Below are positions 16,794-25,104 of a stretch of DNA of 64,000 nt, one piece after another; within the stretch, counting starts at the first letter, position 1, and every line of letters begins with the position of its first letter. A model generated the notes under the pieces. It was given only the letters and a program-made list of their open reading frames with translations. It made no database searches and was not told the DNA's origin. This DNA comes from Sheuella amnicola (GTDB taxonomy: Bacteria > Pseudomonadota > Gammaproteobacteria > Burkholderiales > Burkholderiaceae_B), in contig NZ_JAAGRN010000009.1 of NCBI RefSeq assembly GCF_010499255.1, forward strand, positions 1 through 64,000. The letters are read 5' to 3'. The translations under genes were made by a program, and so were the position numbers.

Positions 16794-18761
16794 TTGAACT
16801 TTAGTACCTTAAACCTTTACTTGATCGCCTCCGGAATGAGCCTTGGGCTCTTCGCTGTCATCTTCATATACGCAAAATTTCAAACAAATTCAAACATTAT
16901 TCGCAGCTTTGGATACAGCGTACTTTCTTTAGGAACTGGATTTTTTATATCTGGATTTGGGCACGCTCTTCCTATCTGGGCAACGCTTATTGGTACAAAC
17001 ATAATACTGACCATTTCAAGCGCATTTTTTCACCGGGGCTTATATAAATTTTTATATAACAAGCGCCCATCTCACTTTTGTTGGATACTTGCCATCGGCA
17101 CAGCACCTGGATTTTGGTACTGGGGAATAGTTGATCCCAATGGGCCATTCAGAAGCGCACTTTTTTCATTCGCGGTTGCAGTGATTAATGGATTAAATAC
17201 TCAACTACTTTTTAGAATCGCAAAAAACAATTTTAAAAACTTTGCTGCATGGATTCTTTTTTTGTTATTCGCTACAGCCACCGTCTGGATGCTTGTTCGA
17301 GGCATATATATGCTGCAACTCGATACTGCACCAAGTATTAGAGCAAGCAACCCAACCGATTGGAAATCATTACTTGGCTATATCATCCTAGTGTCCCTGA
17401 TGACAGTCTGTGTCATGTGGATGGAATCCACACTCCGCGATGGATATCAACAAACATTCTTTCAAAAAAATAAAGAAAATTTCAAATTCATTCAACACTA
17501 CGGACAAAAAGTATTATTGCTCTGGAGTTGTGTCTCAGTAATGATTTTTGGAATCGTATGCTTGCTTGGTATATCTTATGGAAATTTTTATGAGGTAGAA
17601 AGAAACAGATGGTTAAATTCAACAGAAATCATCAACGAATCTTTCGTTATCACAACAAATCAGATTACGAATAGCATTATTTTTGATAAAAATAATAATA
17701 AGAGCGTTGCTTCATCAGCAGAATCAAAAATTACAGATGTATTCACTCACTTTTATCGCGGAATAGCAGAATTAGAAAATATATCAGTTGTACTGATTGA
17801 TAAAACTAACAGAAGCATTAAAGCGATTGCTCCCGATAACGTAAAAAATATAGACTTAAAACTAATAGAACCTCTATGGGCAGCATTAAACAATGCATCT
17901 CAAGGTTTATTTGAATCTATAGACTCCGATACAGGTTTAAAACAATTATTTGCATACACAAGCATAGATAACACCTCGCTCGTAATCATGACGAGTCTAT
18001 CCAACCAAGGACTGTCGAACACAGTTCATTTAAGAATGTTTTGGTTTGCTATCGTCTCGATTGTGATTGTTTTATTTACTGTTTTTATGGCCTTATTACT
18101 GACTGCTGAAATCAAGCGACGAGAAGATCAAATGCAGTTTATGGCAATGCTGAATCATGAACTTAAAACACCAATGTCAGTCATCCGAATTGCGACAGAT
18201 ACAAATACCTTTCCTGATAAATTAAAAATTGCCATCAGTCGTGCGATTGATGATATGAGTTCTGTCATCGATCGCTGTATGCAATCAGACAAACTACAAC
18301 ACGGAAATATTAAATTATCACTCTCCTATCTGAGCATAGACGAAATAATTGATACCGGCATTATGAATAGCTCAGCACCAACCAGGATTGAAGCTGATGT
18401 TGAAAAAAAACTGACCGTTAAAACTGACATTCAATTACTAAACGTTATCCTATCTAATTTGATAGAAAACGCGCTGAAATATAGTCCAGCAAATGAAAAA
18501 ATAAAGATGACTGCCCAACAGTTTCCAAAAAATGGAAGTTTGGGAGTTTTAATTAATGTTTCGAATTCACCTGGAACATCAGGCATTCCGAATTCAAAAA
18601 GGGTATTTGAAAAATTCTATCGTGATGCACATTCTCAAAGTAAAACAGGCTCTGGATTAGGTTTGTTTATTGCGAAGGGATTTTCAAAAAAAATAAAAGG
18701 TGACCTTAGAATGCACGCAACCAATCATCTCATTACTTTCGAACTATGGATTCCACTTTAA
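16794..18761 (+). CDS. Membrane sensor histidine kinase with multi-helix N-terminal sensor
   Basis: A 655-residue hybrid-free kinase starting at TTG with AGGA upstream. The first ~220 residues hold seven or so hydrophobic helices, resembling integral membrane sensor modules. Another helix near residue 250, a ~160-residue periplasmic domain and a final helix near residue 425 follow. The dimerisation domain has H455 in NHELKTPMSV. The catalytic domain shows LSNLIENALKYSP (N box), RVFEKFYRD (F box) and GSGLGLFIAK (G2 box). The gene overlaps the response regulator by 16 bp, so they form a pair. AT-rich codon use contrasts with the methionine genes downstream. Confidence 0.9.
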   Translation: MNFSTLNLYLIASGMSLGLFAVIFIYAKFQTNSNIIRSFGYSVLSLGTGFFISGFGHALPIWATLIGTNIILTISSAFFHRGLYKFLYNKRPSHFCWILAIGTAPGFWYWGIVDPNGPFRSALFSFAVAVINGLNTQLLFRIAKNNFKNFAAWILFLLFATATVWMLVRGIYMLQLDTAPSIRASNPTDWKSLLGYIILVSLMTVCVMWMESTLRDGYQQTFFQKNKENFKFIQHYGQKVLLLWSCVSVMIFGIVCLLGISYGNFYEVERNRWLNSTEIINESFVITTNQITNSIIFDKNNNKSVASSAESKITDVFTHFYRGIAELENISVVLIDKTNRSIKAIAPDNVKNIDLKLIEPLWAALNNASQGLFESIDSDTGLKQLFAYTSIDNTSLVIMTSLSNQGLSNTVHLRMFWFAIVSIVIVLFTVFMALLLTAEIKRREDQMQFMAMLNHELKTPMSVIRIATDTNTFPDKLKIAISRAIDDMSSVIDRCMQSDKLQHGNIKLSLSYLSIDEIIDTGIMNSSAPTRIEADVEKKLTVKTDIQLLNVILSNLIENALKYSPANEKIKMTAQQFPKNGSLGVLINVSNSPGTSGIPNSKRVFEKFYRDAHSQSKTGSGLGLFIAKGFSKKIKGDLRMHATNHLITFELWIPL

Positions 18762-19510
18762 AAATTATCGTAGTTGAAGATCATAGTGAACTTAGACAAG
18801 TTACAGTTTTAGCATTGCACAAACTTGGATATGAAGTTCGAGGTGTTGAAAATGCCATTGCGCTCTATACGACGTTAAATGAATTTAACGCTGATTTACT
18901 TATACTTGACTTAAACCTTCCTGGTGAAGATGGTTTAAATATTGCAAAAAGGATGCGAAATGCGCGCCCCAATATTGGAATCATCATGGTAACGGTTCGA
19001 GAGCACCTTCAAGATAAGATCAGCGGATATACCAACGGTGCAGATCTCTATTTAACTAAGCCGACATCTATCGACGAACTTGAAGCAGCGATTGAAGCTT
19101 TAAGCCGTCGTTTGTTATTGCAACCAGCACCAAAATCAACCTTCACCTTCTCTGATAAAAATCACGCGAACAATCGTGATGATCTAGCGAGACACTTACA
19201 CAGTTACTTGGTTAATTACGAAGGTAAATTACCAAACTTAGATGATCTCTCAAAAAAATACGGCGTATCAGCACGAAAATTAAATGAAAAATTTATTGAT
19301 GCCTTCGGCGATTCAGTCTATTCATACATGACAACCCATCGGCTGAATCAAGCTAAAGAAAAGATAATCAATTCAGACATACCTCTTAAGTTAATTTCAT
19401 ACGAATTAGGCTATTCACACGTCAATCACTTCATAACAATGTTTACTAAGAAATTCGGCTTTACGCCTGGTAGCTTAAGAAAAAATAGCAAAATCGATTC
19501 TGATGGGTAG
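18746..19510 (+). CDS. Response regulator with REC and AraC-type DNA-binding domains
   Basis: A 254-residue protein. The receiver domain (about 1-125) has the acidic pair ED at 11-12, phospho-acceptor D55 (LLILDLNLPG), T83 and K105. The C-terminal ~100 residues contain two AraC-type helix-turn-helix units (LDDLSKKYGVSARKLNEKF and IPLKLISYELGYSHVNHFI), ending in the FTPGSLRK signature. REC-AraC fusions are less common than OmpR or NarL types. Target genes are unknown; the divergent autotransporter is the nearest candidate. Confidence 0.92.
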   Translation: MDSTLKIIVVEDHSELRQVTVLALHKLGYEVRGVENAIALYTTLNEFNADLLILDLNLPGEDGLNIAKRMRNARPNIGIIMVTVREHLQDKISGYTNGADLYLTKPTSIDELEAAIEALSRRLLLQPAPKSTFTFSDKNHANNRDDLARHLHSYLVNYEGKLPNLDDLSKKYGVSARKLNEKFIDAFGDSVYSYMTTHRLNQAKEKIINSDIPLKLISYELGYSHVNHFITMFTKKFGFTPGSLRKNSKIDSDG

Positions 19511-19654
19511 TTATCGCGATTAGATCTAACTGTTCCCCATGATTGAATACCTATTTTTCAGATCAAAACGAAACAACTTCAAATGAACTAATTAATTTTT
19601 AATTAATTTGGCAATTAGGAATTGTTATGAATAGTGGTTACTCCTCAGCCGATA

Positions 19655-19692
19655 TCAACTGGCCTAACCCCTTGTACTAACAAAAACTCTAT
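19655..19692 (+). other. tmRNA/tRNA 3'-end-like attachment site
   Basis: CCTAACCCCTTG near 19660 and GTCCCCACATCTCCACCA (about 19677-19694) resemble the region before the other attachment-like sites, and the latter resembles tmRNA 3' ends. Unlike the other copies, it is not followed by AATACCGCGAAGG. No RNA body is present. I read it as another insertion boundary next to the excisionase-like gene at 19952. Confidence 0.4.
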
Positions 19693-19742
19693 ATAGTCCC
19701 CACATCTCCACCATATTTTGGTCCGCTAGTTATTGCTAATTC

Positions 19743-19800
19743 ATGCGGGTTCATGAGGGTTCATAAGACCCTCATGAACCCGCATTTTCATTGTTTTTTA
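19743..19800 (+). terminator. Perfect 18-bp hairpin followed by T-rich sequence
   Basis: ATGCGGGTTCATGAGGGT and its exact reverse complement (19743-19760 and 19768-19785) flank a 7-nt loop. The tail TTTCATTGTTTTTT follows. It may end transcription from the REC-AraC gene or from the small RNA whose end was duplicated here. The left arm contains GGGTTCATGAGGGTTCAT, a short internal direct repeat. Confidence 0.65.
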
Positions 19801-19951
19801 TGTTATTTCCTTCGCTACCCAAAATACATTTACAACTCAAATAAAAAAAGCCAATAAAATCAATGGTCTATTGCGGACTTAAGTCCGCAGGATAGAGTTC
19901 TCGGAAATTTCGTGAACTATTTGTATCCAGCATGAATTGCCTAATACAAAA

Positions 19952-20389
19952 TCAGACTTTTACAAAGGTTTTGACGACATGTGCATCCTCGTATGCAGAG
20001 ATGTCTTCTCGACGATACAAGACCTTACCACCTATCTTCAAATAATTTGGACCAGTATTAGCGGCGCGCCAACGCTGAAGGCGAGATGTTGAGCAGTGCC
20101 AACGCCCAGCCAACATTTGCTCGGTTAACAGGTCCATTGACTGGCTGGAAGAAGGATTCGCTATCACTCGGGCACTCGACTTACTTTTTCCTAAACGCAA
20201 CTCAGTCTGAGCAAGATTAGAGCGTAGAGAAGCCATCTGCTTGATATCAGTTGGTGCAATCGGAATCTGGAGAGAAACCGTTCCGTCCAGATTTTTGATT
20301 ATTGTTTTATTCTGAGCTTTAGCCTCTATTGCGTGTATGGCTTGCTCAATGGTAAGTTTCTCTGCAAGTAATGATTTTCTGGTCTTCAT
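19952..20389 (-). CDS. Small protein with C-terminal excisionase/MerR-like helix-turn-helix
   Basis: 145 residues. The N-terminal half is helical and charged with no recognised domain. The C-terminal ~60 residues (LLTEQMLAGRWHCSTSRLQR, then GPNYLKIGGKVLYRREDISAYE) match the winged HTH seen in AlpA/excisionase-type and DNA-binding domain 17 proteins. Excisionase-like proteins control integrase directionality. No integrase is near, so this is likely a left-over of the element that used the adjacent attachment site. The start ATG follows a run of A with a poor ribosome-binding site. Confidence 0.65.
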   Translation of the reverse strand: MKTRKSLLAEKLTIEQAIHAIEAKAQNKTIIKNLDGTVSLQIPIAPTDIKQMASLRSNLAQTELRLGKSKSSARVIANPSSSQSMDLLTEQMLAGRWHCSTSRLQRWRAANTGPNYLKIGGKVLYRREDISAYEDAHVVKTFVKV

Positions 20390-20399
20390 AACTTTTTTG

Positions 20400-20606
20400 C
20401 CAAAAAAATCTTATTAGAAAACAAGCAGTTTCAGGCATTCCTATCGACGAGTTCCTTTTACCAAGAGTGGAATCTACATTTTCGCTGAATATGCTTCATG
20501 GCTCAGCCGACCATCTTCAACTACTTTAGATGTTCTATGCAATCGCCGGATGGATCTCGCGACAGAAAGCGTGACTCAGTGGCATTAGGCAACGGTCCTG
20601 AGCGCC
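20400..20606. other. Intergenic region between HTH gene and mesD
   Basis: About 200 bp between two leftward genes. I see no clear terminator or promoter. A long + strand open frame running into mesD is an antisense shadow. Confidence 0.4.
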
Positions 20607-21632
20607 TCAATCTTTGGAAAATCGCTCCTTTGCCAGCCTCGTACCTTCAGCTAATGCTTGAAGTTTGCGCAACGCAACTTCTCGCTCCATCGGGGCCAAG
20701 CCACAATTCGTGCACGGGAACAACCGCTCCTTCGGCACAAACTCCAGCGCCAGGCCGATGGTATCAGCCACTTCCTCAGGTGTCTCGACCACATCGCTCG
20801 CCACATCGATCACACCTACCATCACATCCTTACCTGCCAGCAGTTTCATCAGATCTGGAGGTACATGTGAATGAATACATTCAAGGCTCACTTGGTCGAT
20901 GCTGCTGTGGGCCAGCGCAGGGAACACCGTTTCGTATTGGCGCCATTCGTCACCAAGCGTGCTCTTCCAGTCGGTATTGGCTTTGATGCCGTAGCCGTAG
21001 CAAATGTGCACCGCCGTTGTACAGGTCAATCCCTGGGCAGCACGCTCCAGCGCCTTAACACCCCAATCAGCCGCATCCTTCATATAGACATTGAAAGCGG
21101 GCTCGTCGAACTGGATGATGTCCACGCCATCTGCTTGCAATGCGAGCGCCTCCTGATTGAGTAGCTCTGCAAATGCAAATACCATCTTGACCTTGTCGCC
21201 ATAGAATCGGTCGGCGACAGTATCAACAATAGTCATCGGGCCAGGTAATGTAAATTTCAACTTCTTTTTAGTGTGCGCACGCGCCAGCTGTGCTTCGAAG
21301 GCATGCACGCGACCTTTCAGTCGGAGAGCCGATACCACCTGCGGCACCATCGCATCATAGCGGTTGTTCCGGATGCCCATCTTCACCTTGTGATCGAAGT
21401 CGATGCCCTCGATCTGTTCAAGGAAACCGTGCACAAAATGCTGACGCGATTGCTCACCATCACTCACAATGTCTAGCCCAGCGTCTTCCTGAGCCTTGAT
21501 CCACAGCAGGGTCGCATCGGCTTTGGCTTGAAGAAGTGCAGCGCCCTCGCTCCTCCATTGCGGCCAGAGCTTGTTAGTTTCAGCTAGCCAAGCTGGTTTG
21601 GGCAAGCTGCCTGCGATCGAGGTTTCAAACAT
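20607..21632 (-). CDS. mesD: Folate-independent methionine synthase of the MesD type (core MetE domain)
   Basis: 341 residues, equal to the catalytic half of cobalamin-independent methionine synthase without the N-terminal folate half. Visible features are AGSLPKPAWL at the start, SDGEQSRQHFVHGFL, PGPMTIVDTVAD, DIIQFDEPAFN, the zinc-ligand region HICYGYG, and NCGLAPMERE with the second Cys ligand. The ATG at 21632 follows AAGGAATT. The upstream extension in frame is not conserved-looking. It lies with DUF1852 (MesX) and a flavin reductase; in characterised MesD systems MesX and oxygen are needed for methionine formation from homocysteine with an unknown methyl donor. Regulation by the divergent MetR is likely. 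Confidence 0.85.
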   Translation of the reverse strand: MFETSIAGSLPKPAWLAETNKLWPQWRSEGAALLQAKADATLLWIKAQEDAGLDIVSDGEQSRQHFVHGFLEQIEGIDFDHKVKMGIRNNRYDAMVPQVVSALRLKGRVHAFEAQLARAHTKKKLKFTLPGPMTIVDTVADRFYGDKVKMVFAFAELLNQEALALQADGVDIIQFDEPAFNVYMKDAADWGVKALERAAQGLTCTTAVHICYGYGIKANTDWKSTLGDEWRQYETVFPALAHSSIDQVSLECIHSHVPPDLMKLLAGKDVMVGVIDVASDVVETPEEVADTIGLALEFVPKERLFPCTNCGLAPMEREVALRKLQALAEGTRLAKERFSKD

Positions 21633-21690
21633 CTGAGAATTCCTTTTGGTAAGTGTATGGAAATTGAATGAATTCAAATGAGCCGAACAA

Positions 21691-22674
21691 TTAATGCGCG
21701 CATTCAGCCGCCCACCGGTCAAGTACGTTCTTGTATGGCGTGATGAAGTTCTCTTGCGCAAATTTTCCTTGATTGACAGCCAGTTGTGAGCGCTCTTCCC
21801 GATCGTAGACTATCTGTGTTGACGAATAATCCTGATATTTCAAGCTGGGTCGGTATAGTCTTCCGGCTGCAGAATTGGCGTTGTAGATTTCGGGGCGATA
21901 GATCTTCTGAAAAGTTTCCATGGTGCTGATGGTGCTGATCAGTTCGAGATTTGTGTAGTCACCCAATAAATCGCCGTAAAAGTAGTAAGCCAATGGTGCA
22001 ACACCATTGTGAGGCATGAAAAAGCGAACCTGCATTCCCATTTTTGCGAAGTAATGGTCAGTCGGGGACAGTTCACTCTGTTGATACTCGACACCCAGTA
22101 CCGGGTGCTGATTCAGGGTCCGCTGATAGGTCTTGCTAGTCGACACACTGATGCAAATGACGGGTGGCTTGCTGAAGTGATGTTTGTAAGTGTTCGAACA
22201 TACAAATTGTTTGAACAGTTTTCCATGCAAGTCTCCAAAATCTTCTGGAATACTGAATTGCGGGCGATCCACGTTGAAGCTCGGAAGCAATATACTGAAG
22301 TCGTAGTCACGCACGTAGGAGGAGAAGTTGTTCCCAACAATCCCATTGATGCGTTTGTTTGTCTTCTTATCAAGAATGCTGGTATTGAGCATTTCGATCA
22401 ATGGAAATGCAGCCTCGCTACTCCCCGAACCAAGACTCATCTCGACGGAGATAATCTCCAGTTCAACAGAGTATCGATCTTCCGATGCATTATCCCAATG
22501 AGCCAGGTTATTGAAGCGGTTGTCGATCATTTTCAGCGTATTGCGCAAATTTTGCTGCCGATTTGTACCCCGTGCCAGATTGGCAAAATTCGTGGTGATA
22601 CGCGTGCTGTCCGATGGATGATAATTTTCATCGAAACAAATTCTTTTAATTTTAAAAATGAGTTCTTGGTTCAT
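21691..22674 (-). CDS. mesX: MesX (DUF1852), partner of MesD methionine synthase
   Basis: A 327-residue soluble protein spanning the full DUF1852 family. Characteristic segments include RICFDENYHPSDSTRITTNFANLARG, PVLGVEYQQ, PLAYYFYGDLLGDYTNLELISTISTMETFQKIYRPEIYNANSAAG and the C-terminal FITPYKNVLDRWAAECAH (each part of one uninterrupted domain). Genetic work on MesD systems found this protein is needed with MesD for folate-independent methionine synthesis, perhaps as an oxygenase. It ends 58 bp before mesD on the same transcript. No cofactor motif is obvious to me. Confidence 0.85.
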   Translation of the reverse strand: MNQELIFKIKRICFDENYHPSDSTRITTNFANLARGTNRQQNLRNTLKMIDNRFNNLAHWDNASEDRYSVELEIISVEMSLGSGSSEAAFPLIEMLNTSILDKKTNKRINGIVGNNFSSYVRDYDFSILLPSFNVDRPQFSIPEDFGDLHGKLFKQFVCSNTYKHHFSKPPVICISVSTSKTYQRTLNQHPVLGVEYQQSELSPTDHYFAKMGMQVRFFMPHNGVAPLAYYFYGDLLGDYTNLELISTISTMETFQKIYRPEIYNANSAAGRLYRPSLKYQDYSSTQIVYDREERSQLAVNQGKFAQENFITPYKNVLDRWAAECAH

Positions 22675-22723
22675 TACGATTTAATTTTTGAATATTTAAG
22701 AAAAAAAAAAGCCAATTTCTGTT

Positions 22724-23305
22724 TTAGGCCACAACTAATTGCTCCACAAAAGCGTGTTTGGCTGCGCGTGTCAACTCCAGCAAGGGCAATGCTCGTTGCA
22801 CCGCCAGTCTAATCCGCTCGATCAGCACTACGTCCTGCACTCGATAGTCGACAAAATCCTTGTCAGTCGCATATATGCCCAATGGCAATGTGCGCGCCTG
22901 GAAGAAACTGAACAGCGGCCGCAGCTGATGATCGATCACCAACGCATGGCGCTCGCTTCCCCCCGTGGCCGCCAATAAAACCGGCTTGTCGACCAAGGCG
23001 TACTGATGAATGAAGTCGAAAAAGTGCTTGAACAGCCCAGTGTAAGAGCCGCGATAGACTGGTGTTGCCACCACGAGGATATCGGCTTGCTCAACTAGAG
23101 CAAGCTTGCGCTCAACTGCATCGGGCAGTTGGGTTCGCCAGATCTCGCCAGCAAAAAGTGGTGCGAGTTGCCCAAGTTCAACCGAATGTTGTTCGATCGA
23201 AATTTCTTCCGCAATTAGATTCAAGATGTGCTCTGTCAGGGCTGCAGACTTGGAAGGGCTTTGCAGTCCGCCAGAAATCGCTACTACACGCAGTGGATGT
23301 GTCAT
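22724..23305 (-). CDS. NAD(P)H-dependent FMN reductase (MsuE-like)
   Basis: 193 residues with a flavodoxin-like fold. GGLQSPSKSAALTEHIL is the FMN phosphate loop, and ATPVYRGSYTGLFKHFFD and AATGGSERHALVIDHQLRPL are typical of the MsuE/SsuE group. The ATG at 23305 has GGAAAC upstream; an in-frame TTG four codons earlier is less likely. It is first in the leftward unit with mesX and mesD, so it may supply reduced flavin to MesX. Alternatively it serves alkanesulfonate or methanesulfonate use, but no such monooxygenase is nearby. Confidence 0.85.
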   Translation of the reverse strand: MTHPLRVVAISGGLQSPSKSAALTEHILNLIAEEISIEQHSVELGQLAPLFAGEIWRTQLPDAVERKLALVEQADILVVATPVYRGSYTGLFKHFFDFIHQYALVDKPVLLAATGGSERHALVIDHQLRPLFSFFQARTLPLGIYATDKDFVDYRVQDVVLIERIRLAVQRALPLLELTRAAKHAFVEQLVVA

Positions 23306-23485
23306 TTTCGTTTCCAATCAAGGACTAAACGGATGCTATGGCTGAACTCCAACCCCTGCTTTTGCTCTACTGCAATGCGAGGTTGTTTTTGAAGTCCATC
23401 AACGCTCCGAAAATTCTCATGAATAATGGTTCAGATGTTAGATTCGATAAATCATGAAGTAAAATGGTCTTATTTCATAAATCCA

Positions 23486-23498
23486 TGAAAATAATTCA
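23486..23498. promoter_or_regulatory. MetR operator (TGAA-N5-TTCA) in the mes/metR divergent region
   Basis: TGAAAATAATTCA matches the MetR consensus exactly and lies 5 bp before the metR ATG. A second half-site pair, TTCAT (23474-23478) and ATGAA (23485-23489), overlaps it. The location between metR and the mes genes suggests autoregulation of metR and control of the mes operon. Confidence 0.65.
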
Positions 23499-23503
23499 TT
23501 TAA

Positions 23504-24424
23504 ATGATTGAGCGCATTCATCTCAGCATCGTTCAGCAGGTCGAGGAGCAAGGCTCGTTGACTGCCGCTGCGGGCGCGCTGCACCTGACCCAGTCAGCCT
23601 TAAGCCACACCATGAAAAAACTGGAGCAACAACTGGGTACCGACATTTGGTTACGCGAAGGACGAAGTCTGCGCCTGACCCAAGCCGGTCAGTACTTACT
23701 GGCAGTGGCAAGCCGGGTACTACCGCAACTAGACCTAGCAGAAGAGCGCCTTGGCCAATTTGCGAAGGGCGAGCGAGGTGCGCTGCGCATCGGCATGGAA
23801 TGCCACCCTTGTTACCAGTGGTTACTCAAAGTGGTTTCACCCTATTTGACCGCATGGCCTGACGTGGATGTGGATGTCAAACAAAAATTCCAGTTCGGCG
23901 GAATTGGCGCGCTTTTCGGTTACGAAATCGACCTGCTAGTCACTCCCGATCCGCTTTATAAACCCGGTTTGAAGTTCGAACCTGTGTTCGACTACGAACA
24001 AGTACTTGTTGTGGGCAAAAACCATGCGTTGGCTTCGGCTGCCCATGTAAAACCCCAGCAACTGTCCCAGGAAGTACTAATCAGCTATCCCGTGGATATT
24101 CAGCGCCTTGACATCTATAACCAATTCCTGTTGCCGGCCGGGATCACCCCCAAGCACCATAAGACCATCGAAACGACCGATATCATGCTGCAGATGGTGG
24201 CCAGCGGTCGCGGTGTGGCCGCCCTGCCCCGTTGGCTTGTCGAGGAATACGCAGTCAAGATGGATGTGGTACCTGTGCGGCTGGGCGCACGCGGTATCGA
24301 CAAACAGATATTTCTGGGAGCACGGGAAGCGGATACAACTATAGATTACGTACGCGCGTTCATCGAACTGGCTCGCCAGCCTAATGGTGAGACAGGAAAA
24401 GTCAACCAAGCCCTCACCAACTAA
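23504..24424 (+). CDS. metR: LysR-type regulator of methionine synthesis, MetR-like
   Basis: 306 residues. The N-terminal HTH reads GSLTAAAGALHLTQSALSHTMKKLEQQLG, and the effector domain has the MetR hallmarks IGMECHPCYQWLLKV, VFDYEQVLVV, LISYPVDIQRLDIYNQFLLPAGI and GVAALPRWLVEEY. E. coli MetR has the same segments in the same order. MetR senses homocysteine. The gene is divergent from the flavin reductase-mesX-mesD unit with a MetR box between. Its last ~550 bp are duplicated as a pseudogene at 36782. Confidence 0.9.
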   Translation: MIERIHLSIVQQVEEQGSLTAAAGALHLTQSALSHTMKKLEQQLGTDIWLREGRSLRLTQAGQYLLAVASRVLPQLDLAEERLGQFAKGERGALRIGMECHPCYQWLLKVVSPYLTAWPDVDVDVKQKFQFGGIGALFGYEIDLLVTPDPLYKPGLKFEPVFDYEQVLVVGKNHALASAAHVKPQQLSQEVLISYPVDIQRLDIYNQFLLPAGITPKHHKTIETTDIMLQMVASGRGVAALPRWLVEEYAVKMDVVPVRLGARGIDKQIFLGAREADTTIDYVRAFIELARQPNGETGKVNQALTN

Positions 24425-24505
24425 CAATAATTATCAACGACCCTAAGCCCTTGAACTACTGATCTTTTAAATCGGTCCTCATCCCACCACCAATACCGCG
24501 AAGGG
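23873..24505 (+). repeat. Direct repeat C (about 630 bp): metR 3' part plus attachment-like site, copy 1
   Basis: From GATGTCAAA to CGCGAAGGG this matches 36782-37413, with substitutions and one 1-bp deletion in the second copy. The last ~80 bp downstream of the metR stop are identical by eye, while the coding part has drifted. The copies frame the 12.9-kb efflux block. After the repeat, the terminators differ between the copies. Confidence 0.9.
24445..24500 (+). other. Attachment-like sequence after metR
   Basis: CCTAAGCCCTTGAACTACTG, then CGGTCCTCATCCCACCACCA, then AATACCGCGAAGG. The CCACCACCAATACCGCGAAGG core is shared with 11295 and 37390. ACTGATCTTTTAAATCGGT within it can fold like an anticodon arm. 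It fits a degenerate tRNA/tmRNA 3' end used repeatedly as an integration site. Confidence 0.5.
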
Positions 24506-24533
24506 GTTTCTCCTATGAGAAGCCCCTTTTTTT
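24503..24533 (+). terminator. Rho-independent terminator after metR
   Basis: GGGGTTTCTC and GAGAAGCCCC pair over 10 bp (one T-G) around CTAT, followed by T7. It should end metR transcription. Confidence 0.85.
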
Positions 24534-24657
24534 ATGCCCTTCTACAAAAATCTTAAGTACCCCAGAATTTTCACAAACCGCTACAAAACGACACAGAAAC
24601 TACGCAGTTTTGAGCGATCACCAACACGCAAGGTGCAAAAGAAAAAAATCTTGCTCA

Positions 24658-24694
24658 ATTATATACATTTATATATTATATAAATGTATATAAT
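24658..24694. promoter_or_regulatory. 37-bp perfect AT palindrome, probable operator of the rhodanese-RND operon
   Basis: ATTATATACATTTATATA (24658-24675) and its exact reverse complement (24677-24694) are separated by a single T. It lies 45 bp upstream of the rhodanese ATG, where a promoter should be. AT-rich dyads of this type bind ArsR-family repressors such as the sulfide sensors BigR/SqrR/YgaV. No such regulator is encoded in the window, so a trans-acting one is inferred. Confidence 0.65.
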
Positions 24695-24739
24695 GTTTAA
24701 TCTTTCGACAAATATTTCATAGCGAACAAGGAAGAACAA

Positions 24740-25069
24740 ATGGGTATTTTTCAATCTATTCGCGATGCAATTTCGACTGCTCGCGAGCAAACCGTTTTGC
24801 CGGCTAATGCCATTTTGATTGATGTCAGGTCACCGGGGGAATTTTCCCAGAGTCGAATTGAAGGATCTGTTAATTTTCCTGTTGGAGAAATTACCAACCA
24901 TATCGAGGCGCACTGTCCTGATAAAACAACTAATATCGTTGTATTCTGCGCCAGTGGCATGCGATCATCCTCTGCCCGCAACGCCTTGATACAAATGGGT
25001 TACACCCAAGTGTTCAACGGCGGAGGCATCGGAAGCTTGGCGAGCAAGTTCAATAAGAGAATCGTCTAA
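24740..25069 (+). CDS. Single-domain rhodanese sulfurtransferase
   Basis: 109 residues with one rhodanese domain. It shows ILIDVRSPGEFSQSRIEGSVNFP and the active-site loop CASGMRS with persulfide Cys70. It has no signal peptide, so it is cytoplasmic. The six-residue loop is typical of sulfur-transferring rhodaneses such as GlpE and the N-terminal half of YgaP. It is the first gene of an operon with an RND adaptor, RND pump and DUF2892 protein. DUF2892 is the membrane half of YgaP. Expected substrate: thiosulfate, persulfide or another reactive sulfur species. AGGAAGAA precedes the ATG. Confidence 0.9.
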   Translation: MGIFQSIRDAISTAREQTVLPANAILIDVRSPGEFSQSRIEGSVNFPVGEITNHIEAHCPDKTTNIVVFCASGMRSSSARNALIQMGYTQVFNGGGIGSLASKFNKRIV

Positions 25070-25104
25070 ATATTCTGATCACCGGGTTACTGGAGTCCAC
25101 TGAT

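Noticed and set aside
20498-20986. 162-codon + strand open frame
   Set aside because: It lies mostly antisense to mesD, has no domain and is explained by codon bias of the real gene.
24658-24694. The palindrome as a rho-independent terminator
   Set aside because: The stem is all A/T with almost no loop and no following T-run; an operator is more likely.
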